From a virus: DNA of 25,917 bases. The notes beneath the pieces were generated by a model. It did not search any database, was not told where the DNA came from, and saw nothing but the letters and a program-made list of their open reading frames with translations. Within the stretch, counting starts at the first letter, position 1; each line of letters opens with the position of its first letter. The position numbers and the translations under genes were made by a program. Of the stretch, positions 16,679 to 23,274 are shown in pieces. The DNA lies in the IMG/VR virus record IMGVR_UViG_3300035070_002679, positions 1 through 25,917 of that record. One strand, written 5' to 3'.

Positions 16679-16712
16679 AAAAAAGAGCCGTTAAAACTTA
16701 ATTTAACGGCTC
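16679..16712 (-). terminator. Strong intrinsic terminator
   Basis: GAGCCGTTAAA / TTTAACGGCTC is a perfect 11-bp stem with a 6-base loop at 16685-16712. On the minus strand it is followed by six T residues (16684-16679). The plus strand has no T tract, so it acts in the minus direction, separating the small-gene block from the head operon. Confidence 0.9.
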
Positions 16713-16803
16713 AATTCGATCTCATAAAAATTTACTAAATAAAAACTCTAAAGGATTACTTCATAATAAATGATTTAGGTTAAAAATATCTCAATGGTTT
16801 AAC
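16679..16803 (-). ncRNA. Candidate small RNA between two gene blocks
   Basis: A TAnnTTTG-type box (TATATTTG, 16816-16809) directly after the stop of the 104-aa gene would start a transcript near 16803. The strong terminator ends it near 16679, giving about 125 nucleotides. No frame longer than a few codons exists inside it. No upstream -33 TTG is obvious, so it could instead be plain trailer sequence of the operon. This and the head promoter account for the 334 bases without a gene at 16488-16821. Confidence 0.25.
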
Positions 16804-16808
16804 AGATA

Positions 16809-16816
16809 CAAATATA
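16809..16816 (-). promoter_or_regulatory. TATATTTG box, possible promoter
   Basis: TATATTTGTATCTG on the minus strand shares its extended form with the box at 18614 (TATCTTTGTATCAG). The -33 region falls inside the end of the 104-aa gene and lacks a clear TTG. Confidence 0.3.
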
Positions 16817-16821
16817 TGCTT

Positions 16822-17136
16822 TTAAATTGATTCCGATTTAATTAATTTTCCAGTCGTTCCCGAATAAGTAAGTTTTAAGTTTCCAATTATCCTTACTTCA
16901 TTTTCAATTACCTTGTTTCTATTAAAATACTTTTGTTTTGGTATTCCTTTTGGAAATGTCCCTTTTTGGATAATTTCAACCCGTACACCCTTAATTGTAA
17001 AGTGATCATCTTGGGCCGTCTTGTTTAACCAATATTGTACAACTCCCGAACTGTGTCCTAATGCCGTTCCGATGGAATAATAACCTTCGTATCTTTTTCC
17101 TTTGTACTCAAAAATATATCCTTTGGGGTGTATCAT
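16822..17136 (-). CDS. Hypothetical small protein, possibly DNA-binding
   Basis: A 104-aa protein. It opens MIHPKGYIFEYKGKRYEGYY, followed by SIGTALGHSSGVVQYWLNKT, which could form a helix-turn-helix like the NUMOD-type repeats of homing endonucleases, and ends in basic beta-like sequence (VRIIGNLKLTYSGTTGKLIK). No catalytic residues were seen. It is the last gene of the small-gene block, 1 base after its neighbour, and is followed by the strong terminator at 16679. A DNA-binding regulatory role is a guess from the HTH-like segment only. Confidence 0.5.
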   Translation of the reverse strand: MIHPKGYIFEYKGKRYEGYYSIGTALGHSSGVVQYWLNKTAQDDHFTIKGVRVEIIQKGTFPKGIPKQKYFNRNKVIENEVRIIGNLKLTYSGTTGKLIKSESI

Positions 17137-17137
17137 T

Positions 17138-17818
17138 TTAAAAGGGTATAAACATGTTTTTTAAATTAGATTCAATTTTCCGTATTACTGATTTGTAAAT
17201 TTCGAGTTCTTTAGATAGTTTATATCTTTCAAGTCTCAAATCTTTGCAGCGTTGTTTGTGATAGTTTGCTCTATTTTTCCAAAACTCCAAATTACTTTCT
17301 ATGGCTTCAATTTCTTGCTTTGTTTCTGTGAGTATTCCAAACTGTTTTCTGAATTGTTCTGTGGTTATTAGTTCATAAAATACATTACGATGCCCTAAGT
17401 CGTATCCATCATGGCTACTTGAATAAAATATTCCTGATCTAATTTCAACTTCCCATTTATCAGTATATTTTGGGTAATTTTTCCAATTCCTATGCATCCA
17501 AACATTTAACTCTTTCAAATTGCCTTCAGTCACTTCAATGCACCAATTTTCTGGAAATGATTCTGTGACTTTCTGAAAGTAGTCTTTGAATCTAATTCCT
17601 TGAAGTCTATTTTCGTTAAAATAGTCTTTAAGTAATCCAAATGTAATTTTTTGATTTTCAATAAATATATAACCGAAGTCTATGTGTACATATCCAGAAT
17701 CTTTATCATATTCAAACTCGGATTTATGTAGTTGGATTTGCAGTGCTTTTGATTGTTCAGGATTAACCTTAATTTTGAACTGTTTAGGTAAGTTCATACC
17801 TTCTTTTAGTTTGTACAT
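17138..17818 (-). CDS. Hypothetical protein with C-terminal coiled coil
   Basis: A 226-aa protein that I do not recognise. The N-terminal 160 residues are mixed and Tyr/Trp-rich (ESFPENWCIEVTEGNLKELN, then a WEVEIRSGIFYSSSHDGYDL stretch). The last 55 residues (EIEAIESNLEFWKNRANYHK ... KELEIYKSVIRKIES) look like a charged coiled coil. The start ATG 17818 has the leader AAATCAAAAGTA. It is tightly joined to the next gene (1-base gap), so the two are probably made together. The acidic/aromatic N-terminal domain would fit a small phage accessory or anti-host protein, but nothing in the sequence proves it. Confidence 0.6.
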   Translation of the reverse strand: MYKLKEGMNLPKQFKIKVNPEQSKALQIQLHKSEFEYDKDSGYVHIDFGYIFIENQKITFGLLKDYFNENRLQGIRFKDYFQKVTESFPENWCIEVTEGNLKELNVWMHRNWKNYPKYTDKWEVEIRSGIFYSSSHDGYDLGHRNVFYELITTEQFRKQFGILTETKQEIEAIESNLEFWKNRANYHKQRCKDLRLERYKLSKELEIYKSVIRKIESNLKNMFIPF

Positions 17819-17832
17819 TACTTTTGATTTAA

Positions 17833-17940
17833 TTAATTTTCAAAAAGGTCTTTGAATGTTTTCTTTATAAACCCTATTATAAATATTAGAGCTAAAATAA
17901 AACAAACACTACTGACTATAAATTGTAAAAAGTCTCTCAT
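17833..17940 (-). CDS. Tiny single-span membrane protein, 35 aa
   Basis: ATG 17940 to TAA 17833 encodes MRDFLQFIVSSVCFILALIF followed by IIGFIKKTFKDLFEN: a 20-residue hydrophobic helix and a basic/amphipathic C-terminus. The leader AAAATCAAATAAA matches other starts in the element. It fills the gap between two genes. Small phage membrane proteins of this type include superinfection-exclusion, holin-like and toxin-like peptides. Which applies is unknown. Confidence 0.6.
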   Translation of the reverse strand: MRDFLQFIVSSVCFILALIFIIGFIKKTFKDLFEN

Positions 17941-17959
17941 TTTATTTGATTTTTAAAAT

Positions 17960-18001
17960 GCAGCCGGTCTAAAGGTGCATTCTCAGGATGTGACCGGCTG
18001 C
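17960..18001 (-). terminator. GC-rich hairpin, possible terminator
   Basis: GCAGCCGGTC and GACCGGCTGC form a perfect 10-bp stem (17960-17969 with 17992-18001) around a 22-base loop. It lies 13 bases past the stop of the 121-aa gene. The tail on the minus strand is only ATTTT, so termination may be partial. A structured RNA or an mRNA-stabilising element is an alternative. Confidence 0.55.
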
Positions 18002-18014
18002 TAAGTTTGGTTAT

Positions 18015-18380
18015 TTAATTTCTTATGAACTCCTTAAACTTTTTTTCAATTGCGACAAATGTATTTTCAAGGTTTTGGTCAGGATTGTTAAAATCCTTAG
18101 TTGCTCCAAAATGATCTGCAATGTACGTTAAACTTGCATGGAAGTTGTACGCTAATATCTCATTCAATTCCGCTTTTAGTTCATCCAAATCAAAGTAAGC
18201 TAATTCAACATATTTGTTTTTCTTTTCAGACCAAACACCTGCAACATATGTTTTTCCTTCTTTGTCGATGTTGACACCCAAATGATCTTCAAAAAATTGC
18301 CCCTGGTAAGGTTCGATATAATTTTCGTGCATCTGATTTGGGTTTGTAATTCTTCCTAATTGTTCAAATAATTTGCTCAT
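18015..18380 (-). CDS. Hypothetical acidic protein
   Basis: A 121-aa protein, acidic and mixed alpha/beta: MSKLFEQLGRITNPNQMHEN, a beta-like TYVAGVWSEKKNKYVELAYF, then helices (LDELKAELNEILAYNFHASL, and a C-terminal FVAIEKKFKEFIRN). No signal peptide, metal site or nucleotide-binding motif is visible. ATG 18380 is preceded by CATCAAAAACAAAAATATC. It follows the 53-aa gene, probably transcribed from the promoter at 18614, and is followed by the 17960 hairpin. Function unknown. Confidence 0.6.
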   Translation of the reverse strand: MSKLFEQLGRITNPNQMHENYIEPYQGQFFEDHLGVNIDKEGKTYVAGVWSEKKNKYVELAYFDLDELKAELNEILAYNFHASLTYIADHFGATKDFNNPDQNLENTFVAIEKKFKEFIRN

Positions 18381-18415
18381 GATATTTTTGTTTTTGATGT
18401 AATTAAAAAATTTTA

Positions 18416-18577
18416 TTATTTATACTCTTTTAGCTCTTTTTCAAGATTCAAAATAGTTTCATAATTCAGCATATAGTCTGATGTTGTGTATATTTCTCCA
18501 TCAATAAAAAATACTTCCGTAATTCCGTATTCTTTTACTAAGTTTTGATCTTTAATGTTTGATACTAAATTTGTCAT
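18416..18577 (-). CDS. Small hypothetical protein, 53 aa (start moved inward)
   Basis: The frame is open from an ATG at 18616, but the promoter-like box TATCTTTG covers 18621-18614, so that ATG would lie before the transcription start. The next ATG, 18577 (MTNLVSNIKDQNLVKEYG), follows an A-rich leader and gives 53 residues. The protein is a small acidic alpha/beta peptide (VFFIDGEIYTTSDYMLNYET) with no recognised motif. It is the first gene of the block. Confidence 0.55.
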   Translation of the reverse strand: MTNLVSNIKDQNLVKEYGITEVFFIDGEIYTTSDYMLNYETILNLEKELKEYK

Positions 18578-18613
18578 TTTAAAATATTTTTGTTTGTTAC
18601 TTAATTTCTGATA

Positions 18614-18640
18614 CAAAGATAATCATTATTATAATAACAA
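18614..18640 (-). promoter_or_regulatory. Flavobacterial-type promoter for the small-gene block
   Basis: The minus strand reads TTG (18640-18638), 16 bases, then TATCTTTG (18621-18614), matching the TTG-n-TAnnTTTG consensus of Bacteroidota sigma-A promoters. The spacing is at the short end. It sits in the 65-base AT-rich gap after the large terminase gene and would drive the genes from 18577 down. Confidence 0.6.
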
Positions 18641-18681
18641 GTACATTTTATTATAATTATTTTCATTATTTTTTAAAATAA

Positions 18682-20019
18682 TTAATTCAGCCTTTTTATA
18701 CCCTGTGATTTAGGGGTTAACTCAAAGTATAAACGCATCATTATCATATCTGCAAAGTCCGGCGACCTGCCTAATCTGATTCGTATCTCTTCCTTTTTCT
18801 CTAAACAGTATTTACCTTCATCGTCCATTGGTAAACGGTTTATTTGCTCGAGTTCTTCAATGATCTGTTTTTTAAATGTCAAATCTTGAATGTAAATAGT
18901 GTTGTCTTTTACCGCTTCGCTCAAATAATAGTAACATTGAGCTTTTAGATTCTTAAAGTTTTCCACGTTCTTTTCATCCTGGTTCTGAATGTAAATAGGT
19001 TTTCCGCCATTGTGAAAATTAACTGCTCCAACTAAATTACCATTTCTGGAAGCGTGTCGGGTAAACGTCTGTAATCCATCAGCGTCATAAACGACGTTCT
19101 TTATTGGAACTCTATATTCAATTCTAAGTTCGTGAATTTTCTTACTTACCAAAACGTCGTCAATCTTATCAATAGCAATGATCTTTTTTAGCACTAAACC
19201 TGACCAAATACCAATAACAAAAACGTCCGATCCTGTATATGCAATGTCACAAGTCATATAATTTTCGTTTGTTGGTTTGATGAACTCATTTGTGAACATG
19301 CCTAAAATATTCGAATATTCAAATAATGCGTAAGGGTTATCATCAAAGTTCCAATCACCATCATGAAGACGTTTTTTACTTGCTGAATCCAAACCTAATA
19401 AAGTTTTGATGTAACTTTCTGGTAAGTGTGGGTTGTCTTTTGGTAACGCCTGTATAAACTTTCTTGACGGTCTAAGCTCTTTGTTTAGGTGTGGATTGTA
19501 AAACTCTGTGTATGTCCAATTCTTAGAAGGGTTACACGTTCCTAATATTTTCGGGGTTAAATTATATTCGTTTAGTTTGTATCTTATCCTAGATTTAAGT
19601 ATTTGCCATGCTTTGTAACTCACTTGACTGCATTCATCAACAAAGGCCCCTGTTATCTCTAAGGAACCAAGACTATCAAACTCCGGATCACTTGGATAAA
19701 GAAATAAGTCTTTGAGTAGTATCTCGCTACCATTGGCCCATTTTATGATACCTGAACTTTGATTGTAAACATATTGATCATTGAGTAGTAAAAAAGTAGT
19801 AGTCTCAAAGAATGTATTTAATGTAGTCTCCTTTAATGATTTTAATTTTGCCCTACCCATTACCCACCTAGTACCCGGATAAAGTTGACACATCTCTATT
19901 AACCAAAGAACGCCTATCTTAGACTTACCACCGCCGGCGCCGCCTCCATAAATCAGCTCTTCCGTTTCCCTATCCTTTAGGTAGTAAACCGCATTTTCTT
20001 GCTTTGGTAATAACTTCAT
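18682..20019 (-). CDS. terL: Terminase large subunit
   Basis: A 445-aa protein. The N-terminal ATPase has a Walker A motif GGAGGGKS (about 26-33), Walker B GAFVDEC with acidic pair D128-E129, and the coupling motif TCNPS (161-165). The C-terminal RNase H-like nuclease shows TCDIAYTGSD (D258), VYDADG, and a final SPDFADMIMM. All expected catalytic acids are present, so it should be active. It pumps and cuts phage DNA at the portal. ATG 20019 overlaps the upstream stop as ATGA. The length is typical for PBSX/SPP1-type large subunits, which would suggest headful packaging, though that cannot be decided from sequence alone. Confidence 0.96.
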   Translation of the reverse strand: MKLLPKQENAVYYLKDRETEELIYGGGAGGGKSKIGVLWLIEMCQLYPGTRWVMGRAKLKSLKETTLNTFFETTTFLLLNDQYVYNQSSGIIKWANGSEILLKDLFLYPSDPEFDSLGSLEITGAFVDECSQVSYKAWQILKSRIRYKLNEYNLTPKILGTCNPSKNWTYTEFYNPHLNKELRPSRKFIQALPKDNPHLPESYIKTLLGLDSASKKRLHDGDWNFDDNPYALFEYSNILGMFTNEFIKPTNENYMTCDIAYTGSDVFVIGIWSGLVLKKIIAIDKIDDVLVSKKIHELRIEYRVPIKNVVYDADGLQTFTRHASRNGNLVGAVNFHNGGKPIYIQNQDEKNVENFKNLKAQCYYYLSEAVKDNTIYIQDLTFKKQIIEELEQINRLPMDDEGKYCLEKKEEIRIRLGRSPDFADMIMMRLYFELTPKSQGIKRLN

Positions 20020-20210
20020 TCATAAAATGTTGTCTCCCCAATTTGGAAATTATAAAGTGTTAATATTTCAGATGTACAAAATTGAACCATATACAAAGTT
20101 TCTATTTTGTCAATTACGTAACCAATTACAAAACCTTTATAATTGTTTGTTTGGTCATATACTACTTGACCAATTTCATACATAGGTGTAAATCTTATTT
20201 CTTTGGGCAT
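20016..20210 (-). CDS. Small beta-barrel-like phage protein
   Basis: A 64-aa protein, coupled to the large terminase by ATGA overlap. It reads MPKEIRFTPMYEIGQVVYDQ, then KGFVIGYVIDKI, then YMVQFCTSE. The alternating hydrophobic pattern with the G-x-V-V opening is common in small SH3-like phage proteins placed beside terminase genes. I know no proven function. It may assist packaging, but this is position only. Confidence 0.55.
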   Translation of the reverse strand: MPKEIRFTPMYEIGQVVYDQTNNYKGFVIGYVIDKIETLYMVQFCTSEILTLYNFQIGETTFYE

Positions 20211-20215
20211 TTCTT

Positions 20216-20638
20216 TTAATTTATGGTTACTCTAATCAAATATTGCATCGTGCCGGATCTCGGACAATTAAACGACTTACAATAAGTTGTGTCTGATATT
20301 ACTTCATTCTCAAACAAAAATACTTTTTCAGAACTTACAAACTTTAAATCAGGTTCAATCTCATTTGTTTGGTACCTGCAATAGTTCCAATAACCTGAAT
20401 AATTAGTAAATGTGGTTTTGGTGTACTCTTTTGGTGTTTCTGGTTTTGAGCATCCTGCGAACATTAGCAAAAATACAAAGATTGATAAATACCTTACAAA
20501 TCTATGCTTAGCGTTGTATAAACAAAGTCTTCCTTCGCTGTCTGTTTTGGTGTAATCGCCTGCTTTGAATTTCTTTTTACCAAAATACTTTGAAGTTTCA
20601 CTAACTCTTAATATTTGTTTTTGATCTATTGGTTTCAT
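20216..20638 (-). CDS. Membrane-anchored protein with internal lipobox-like motif
   Basis: A 140-aa protein. The first 49 residues are basic and cytoplasm-like (MKPIDQKQILRVSETSKYFG). A hydrophobic segment then ends in a lipobox-like LLMFAGC (Cys 63), followed by 77 polar residues with four further Cys. No start codon near residue 48 would give a normal short lipoprotein signal. ATG 20638 lies one base after the previous stop, supporting the long form. It is either an N-in/C-out anchored protein or a lipoprotein with an unusually long leader. With the adjacent single-span 74-aa protein it might form an inner/outer membrane pair such as spanins, which I hold as speculative. Confidence 0.55.
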   Translation of the reverse strand: MKPIDQKQILRVSETSKYFGKKKFKAGDYTKTDSEGRLCLYNAKHRFVRYLSIFVFLLMFAGCSKPETPKEYTKTTFTNYSGYWNYCRYQTNEIEPDLKFVSSEKVFLFENEVISDTTYCKSFNCPRSGTMQYLIRVTIN

Positions 20639-20639
20639 T

Positions 20640-20864
20640 TTATAAAAATTTAAAGTAATTAAAATCTTTTGGCATTGCTTTGGTTATCTTATCCAAACTT
20701 TCATAATCTTCAATCTCTTTGGCTCTGTGATAAACTAATCTAACTAACGTCACATTGTGATCATCTTGTATTTTTGAAATTGTGTCCAACTGCTTTGAGA
20801 TTCTATAAAATAGAAATAGGTTGCAGCCTGTTAGGAAAATTAGGATTATGATTAATACTTCCAT
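20640..20864 (-). CDS. Small single-span membrane protein
   Basis: A 74-aa protein whose first 20 residues (MEVLIIILIFLTGCNLFLFY) are a transmembrane helix. It is followed by a charged helical region (RISKQLDTISKIQDD) and a C-terminal KAMPKDFNYFKFL. The LTGC inside the helix resembles a lipobox, but the residues after it stay hydrophobic, so lipidation is doubtful. It is tightly packed (2-base gap upstream, 1-base gap downstream). N-terminal anchor plus periplasmic helix would fit an i-spanin or a small exclusion protein. Not proven. Confidence 0.55.
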   Translation of the reverse strand: MEVLIIILIFLTGCNLFLFYRISKQLDTISKIQDDHNVTLVRLVYHRAKEIEDYESLDKITKAMPKDFNYFKFL

Positions 20865-20866
20865 CC

Positions 20867-21235
20867 TTATGGTTTATTTAGGTGTTCGTGAATATTGTTT
20901 TCCATATTCCCCCATTTACCTTTTATTTGGTTTCCAAATCTTGCACCCATGCAATAAGAATCGTAATTAATGCTGCAATTAGAGTTGTGTTCTAAATTCC
21001 ATTCAGTAACATGGTTTTGCCACTCAAATATTAATCCTTTTGGCTTATCATTTATCATGTCGAAATAGATGTCACCTAGACTAAAGAAGTTGTCACCTAT
21101 GCAATATATGCCCGTCACATCATCTTTTACAATGTGTTCGACTTCTGTTTCTTGTTTCTTGCAAAACATGTCAATTAACAACTTTGTCGATCTCTCGAAG
21201 TCTTGAATGTATTTTGGTTTCTTTTTATTACTCAT
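20867..21235 (-). CDS. Hypothetical protein, 122 aa
   Basis: The frame is open further up, to a TTG at 21298 and an ATG at 21280. ATG 21235 (MSNKKKPKYIQDFERSTKLL) has the A-rich AATCAATCAAAA leader seen elsewhere and is chosen as the start. The product is 122 aa, with a basic N-terminus and a mixed domain (GIYCIGDNFFSLGDIYFDMI, then a WQNHVTEWNLEHNSNCSINY stretch) that I do not recognise. It sits in the run of small genes between the terminase subunits. Function unknown. Confidence 0.55.
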   Translation of the reverse strand: MSNKKKPKYIQDFERSTKLLIDMFCKKQETEVEHIVKDDVTGIYCIGDNFFSLGDIYFDMINDKPKGLIFEWQNHVTEWNLEHNSNCSINYDSYCMGARFGNQIKGKWGNMENNIHEHLNKP

Positions 21236-21301
21236 TTTTGATTGATTTTTGATTTGATTACGAATAAAATTTGTACCCATCGACGAGCGCACAAACAAAA
21301 T

Positions 21302-21478
21302 CTATTTGATTTCGCTATTTATGTTCTCTCGGATTTGGTTTTTACCTTCTTTTCTGATCCTTTTGTTTATGCATCGCTTTGCAAATTTAACAATATTAGG
21401 TCTGTTTTTGGTATAACAATATATTTTCCTTGCATATATTGCGTCCTGCTCTAATCCATTTTTTAATACTGATCTCAT
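21302..21478 (-). CDS. Small basic protein next to small terminase, 58 aa
   Basis: ATG 21478 overlaps the small terminase stop as TAATG. The frame ends with TAG at 21302 after 58 residues (MRSVLKNGLEQDAIYARKIY ... ENINSEIK). It is strongly basic, with a Lys/Arg-rich C-terminal half (VKFAKRCINKRIRKEGKNQI). It occupies a gap of 180 bases, and small Tyr/Arg-rich proteins of this look are familiar to me from Bacteroidota prophages. A nucleic-acid-binding role is plausible from charge only. Confidence 0.7.
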   Translation of the reverse strand: MRSVLKNGLEQDAIYARKIYCYTKNRPNIVKFAKRCINKRIRKEGKNQIRENINSEIK

Positions 21479-21948
21479 TATGGCTTTATTCCTGAACCCA
21501 AATTAATAATCGTTGGAGCCTGTTTTATTTCGTTCCCGTCGCTTGTTAGGTCTATCTTATCGCTGTACTTCTTTGGATTCATCTTTGATAATATCCATTT
21601 CCTTGTGTCAATCCTTAGCCTTGATCGTTGTATGTGTTCGGTGTTAAGTACTTGTATTTCTATTCCGTCGCCTATTTGCTTAGTCATGTAATCATTGGTA
21701 CCGTCATCTGCTATATCCATCATTTCGTCAAAGATAATATCAGCTCTAACGTCACAAGTTCGCGCGTATTGGCTACTTAAATCTTTATCCTTTGCTAACC
21801 ACTCTAAAAATGTTTTCCTAGATGGCAGGCTTTCATTGTCTCTTAATATATGCCTTATGGAATTACCTTCTGTTATTTTGTGTAATATTTCATCAATTGC
21901 GTTTTGTTTTTTTTCTGGTGTCCATTCAATTGGCCTTCCCTTTTCCAT
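21478..21948 (-). CDS. terS: Terminase small subunit
   Basis: A 156-aa protein. The N-terminal DNA-binding region has GRPIEWTPEKKQNAIDEILH and NSIRHILRDNESLPSRKTFLEW, a helix-turn-helix pattern. The centre has KDKDLSSQYARTCDVRADII and FDEMMDIADDG. It then has SRLRIDTRKWILSKMNPKKY, a hallmark of this small-terminase family. It recognises the packaging start on concatemeric DNA and loads the large subunit. The large subunit is encoded about 1.5 kb downstream, separated by five small genes, which is unusual but known in phages. ATG 21948 is preceded by AATCAA. Confidence 0.93.
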   Translation of the reverse strand: MEKGRPIEWTPEKKQNAIDEILHKITEGNSIRHILRDNESLPSRKTFLEWLAKDKDLSSQYARTCDVRADIIFDEMMDIADDGTNDYMTKQIGDGIEIQVLNTEHIQRSRLRIDTRKWILSKMNPKKYSDKIDLTSDGNEIKQAPTIINLGSGIKP

Positions 21949-21962
21949 TTGATTAGTGTTTA

Positions 21963-22199
21963 TTAGTATTTAATGATTATTCCATTTTCTGTTTGGGTTA
22001 CTTCTTTGCTTTGATCTCTGAATTTGTTTATTGCGGAATTGCTTAGAGTGTTAACTGTTATTTGGTTTTTCAGGGTTTGATCTTTTTTAACTTCGTTTAT
22101 CCACTTGGTTGGAGGTGCTAACGGTGCTATTGGTTCGCATGTATTAGAGAATAAATCTATATGAGTTGCAAAACCCATTTCTTTTAAATTTCGCTTCAT
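21963..22199 (-). CDS. Hypothetical 78-aa protein
   Basis: A 78-residue protein, MKRNLKEMGFATHIDLFSNT, then a Pro-rich segment (CEPIAPLAPPTKWINEVKKD) and a polar C-terminus (KFRDQSKEVTQTENGIIIKY). No motif is recognised. A second ATG at codon 8 is possible. It lies 1 base after the 58-aa gene and 14 bases before the small terminase gene, clearly in the same operon. It may be a small head or packaging accessory. Function unknown. Confidence 0.55.
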   Translation of the reverse strand: MKRNLKEMGFATHIDLFSNTCEPIAPLAPPTKWINEVKKDQTLKNQITVNTLSNSAINKFRDQSKEVTQTENGIIIKY

Positions 22200-22200
22200 T

Positions 22201-22377
22201 TTAATTTGCTGAAAAATTGGTAAAGTAATCGATTATATTATGTTCGGGCGTTTCCTTATTGTAATTGCGTCTTTCCCATGATGACAAAGTAATTATGGAT
22301 TTAGGTACTTTCCTTTTAATTGGTTCATTAGTGCTAACTTTAACTTGCTTTACATATTTCAACCAATCTATTGTCAT
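22201..22377 (-). CDS. Small basic hypothetical protein, 58 aa
   Basis: Start chosen at ATG 22377 (MTIDWLKYVKQVKVS), which overlaps the previous stop as ATGA. The upstream TTG option is less likely. The product is basic (NEPIKRKVPKSIITLSSWER) without recognised domains. Confidence 0.55.
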   Translation of the reverse strand: MTIDWLKYVKQVKVSTNEPIKRKVPKSIITLSSWERRNYNKETPEHNIIDYFTNFSAN

Positions 22378-22706
22378 TTTGACCAAATTTTATAAACTTC
22401 GACAATCAAATCAACAAACAACTTCCCAACTGAAATTAGCTTTACTAAACCGAAAAAGTTATACCATTTTGTAGAAAACAACTTACCGTCAACAAATAAT
22501 ATTGTCGCTCCTTTGCTTATGTAATCCCAAAGAACGTTAATTGTTTGCTTTGACTTTTCGAGTATCTCTAACAAATCAAACTGCTTTTGTAGTTCAATCA
22601 TATTTGTAGGATTCTCAATTTTAGTTTTCATGTGATCAAATAATAATTCGGTGTTGTCCTTCATTATTTTTGTCACTTCTTTAATTTCAAATGATGTTAG
22701 TTGCAT
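22374..22706 (-). CDS. Hypothetical 110-aa protein, amphipathic C-terminus
   Basis: A 110-aa protein with a helical charged N-terminal half (VTKIMKDNTELLFDHMKTKI, LQKQFDLLEILEKS). The C-terminal half, rich in aromatic and hydrophobic residues (WYNFFGLVKLISVGKLFVDL), could associate with membrane but is not a clear transmembrane span. It lies downstream of the amidase gene, where a holin would be expected. It could be a holin-like or membrane-associated lysis regulator. That is inference from context only. Starts and stops overlap with neighbours on both sides. Confidence 0.5.
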   Translation of the reverse strand: MQLTSFEIKEVTKIMKDNTELLFDHMKTKIENPTNMIELQKQFDLLEILEKSKQTINVLWDYISKGATILFVDGKLFSTKWYNFFGLVKLISVGKLFVDLIVEVYKIWSK

Positions 22707-22798
22707 TTTGGTTTAGGTTTTATTGTTATTATTTTTTTTGGCATTAGGTATTCGTCTAATACTACAATTTCAGTGATAAATGTTTTCTTTTTTGGCAT
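22697..22798 (-). CDS. Very small basic protein, 33 aa
   Basis: ATG 22798, preceded by AAATCAATAAAA, opens MPKKKTFITEIVVLDEYLMP then KKIITIKPKPKCN. It ends at TAA 22697, overlapping the next gene by 10 bases and starting 2 bases after the amidase stop. It exactly fills the only gap in this packed stretch, with the leader seen at other starts. The size makes it provisional. Confidence 0.5.
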   Translation of the reverse strand: MPKKKTFITEIVVLDEYLMPKKIITIKPKPKCN

Positions 22799-22800
22799 TT

Positions 22801-23268
22801 TTATTGATTTAAAAGTTCCTGAATCTTGTTTTTGATTTGTGTTTCCGCTTCTATTGAAACGTCGGTTTTACGTCCCGGTGAAACTTCTCTATGTGTGGTC
22901 ACTTTGTCTAATCCAAACCCGTATAATTTCATCCTGACAAAACACCACTTAGCAACTGTTTCAATCTCAAATTCTGTCAATCTTCTTTTGTTGGTGTCAC
23001 CACTTACCGCAATACCTAACATAAAACTATTACAATCATTTATACCTTTAAATGATGATTTGCCGGAGTGCCATGCTCTATCATTGTCTTTAGCCAAAAC
23101 AGTAAGATCACCGTTTAAATCTACAATGCAATGATAAGTTACTTTTGATTTAGGGTCTAAACACCAACTAACGGAACCATTATAAGATCCTGATGTATGA
23201 TGCAAAATTATTCCTTTAGGTACTATCTTTTTTTTGCTTATGTTTGGGGACTGCTTAAATGTTTCCAT
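22801..23268 (-). CDS. N-acetylmuramoyl-L-alanine amidase endolysin
   Basis: A 155-aa protein of the Amidase_2 family. It has GIILHHTSGSYNGSV (zinc ligand His 23 or 24 in HHT), TYHCIVDLNGDLTVLA, NDRAWHSG (His 67), and TTHREVSPGRKTD, with His 126, Lys 134 and Asp 136 matching the second zinc ligand and catalytic pair. It cuts the bond between N-acetylmuramic acid and the stem peptide for lysis. No signal peptide is visible, so export would need a holin or a disrupted membrane. No cell-wall-binding domain is present: the whole protein is catalytic. The length is close to T7-type lysozymes. Confidence 0.93.
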   Translation of the reverse strand: METFKQSPNISKKKIVPKGIILHHTSGSYNGSVSWCLDPKSKVTYHCIVDLNGDLTVLAKDNDRAWHSGKSSFKGINDCNSFMLGIAVSGDTNKRRLTEFEIETVAKWCFVRMKLYGFGLDKVTTHREVSPGRKTDVSIEAETQIKNKIQELLNQ

Positions 23269-23274
23269 CTTTTT

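Noticed and set aside
18416-18616. Longer start at ATG 18616 for the small gene
   Set aside because: It would lie within the promoter-like -7 box and ahead of the expected transcription start. ATG 18577 is a better start.
21242-21454. Plus-strand frame of 70 codons in the gap after the small terminase gene
   Set aside because: It is antisense to the more convincing 58-aa basic gene at 21302-21478, which is coupled to the terminase gene by TAATG. All other genes are on the minus strand and the plus frame has no leader like theirs.
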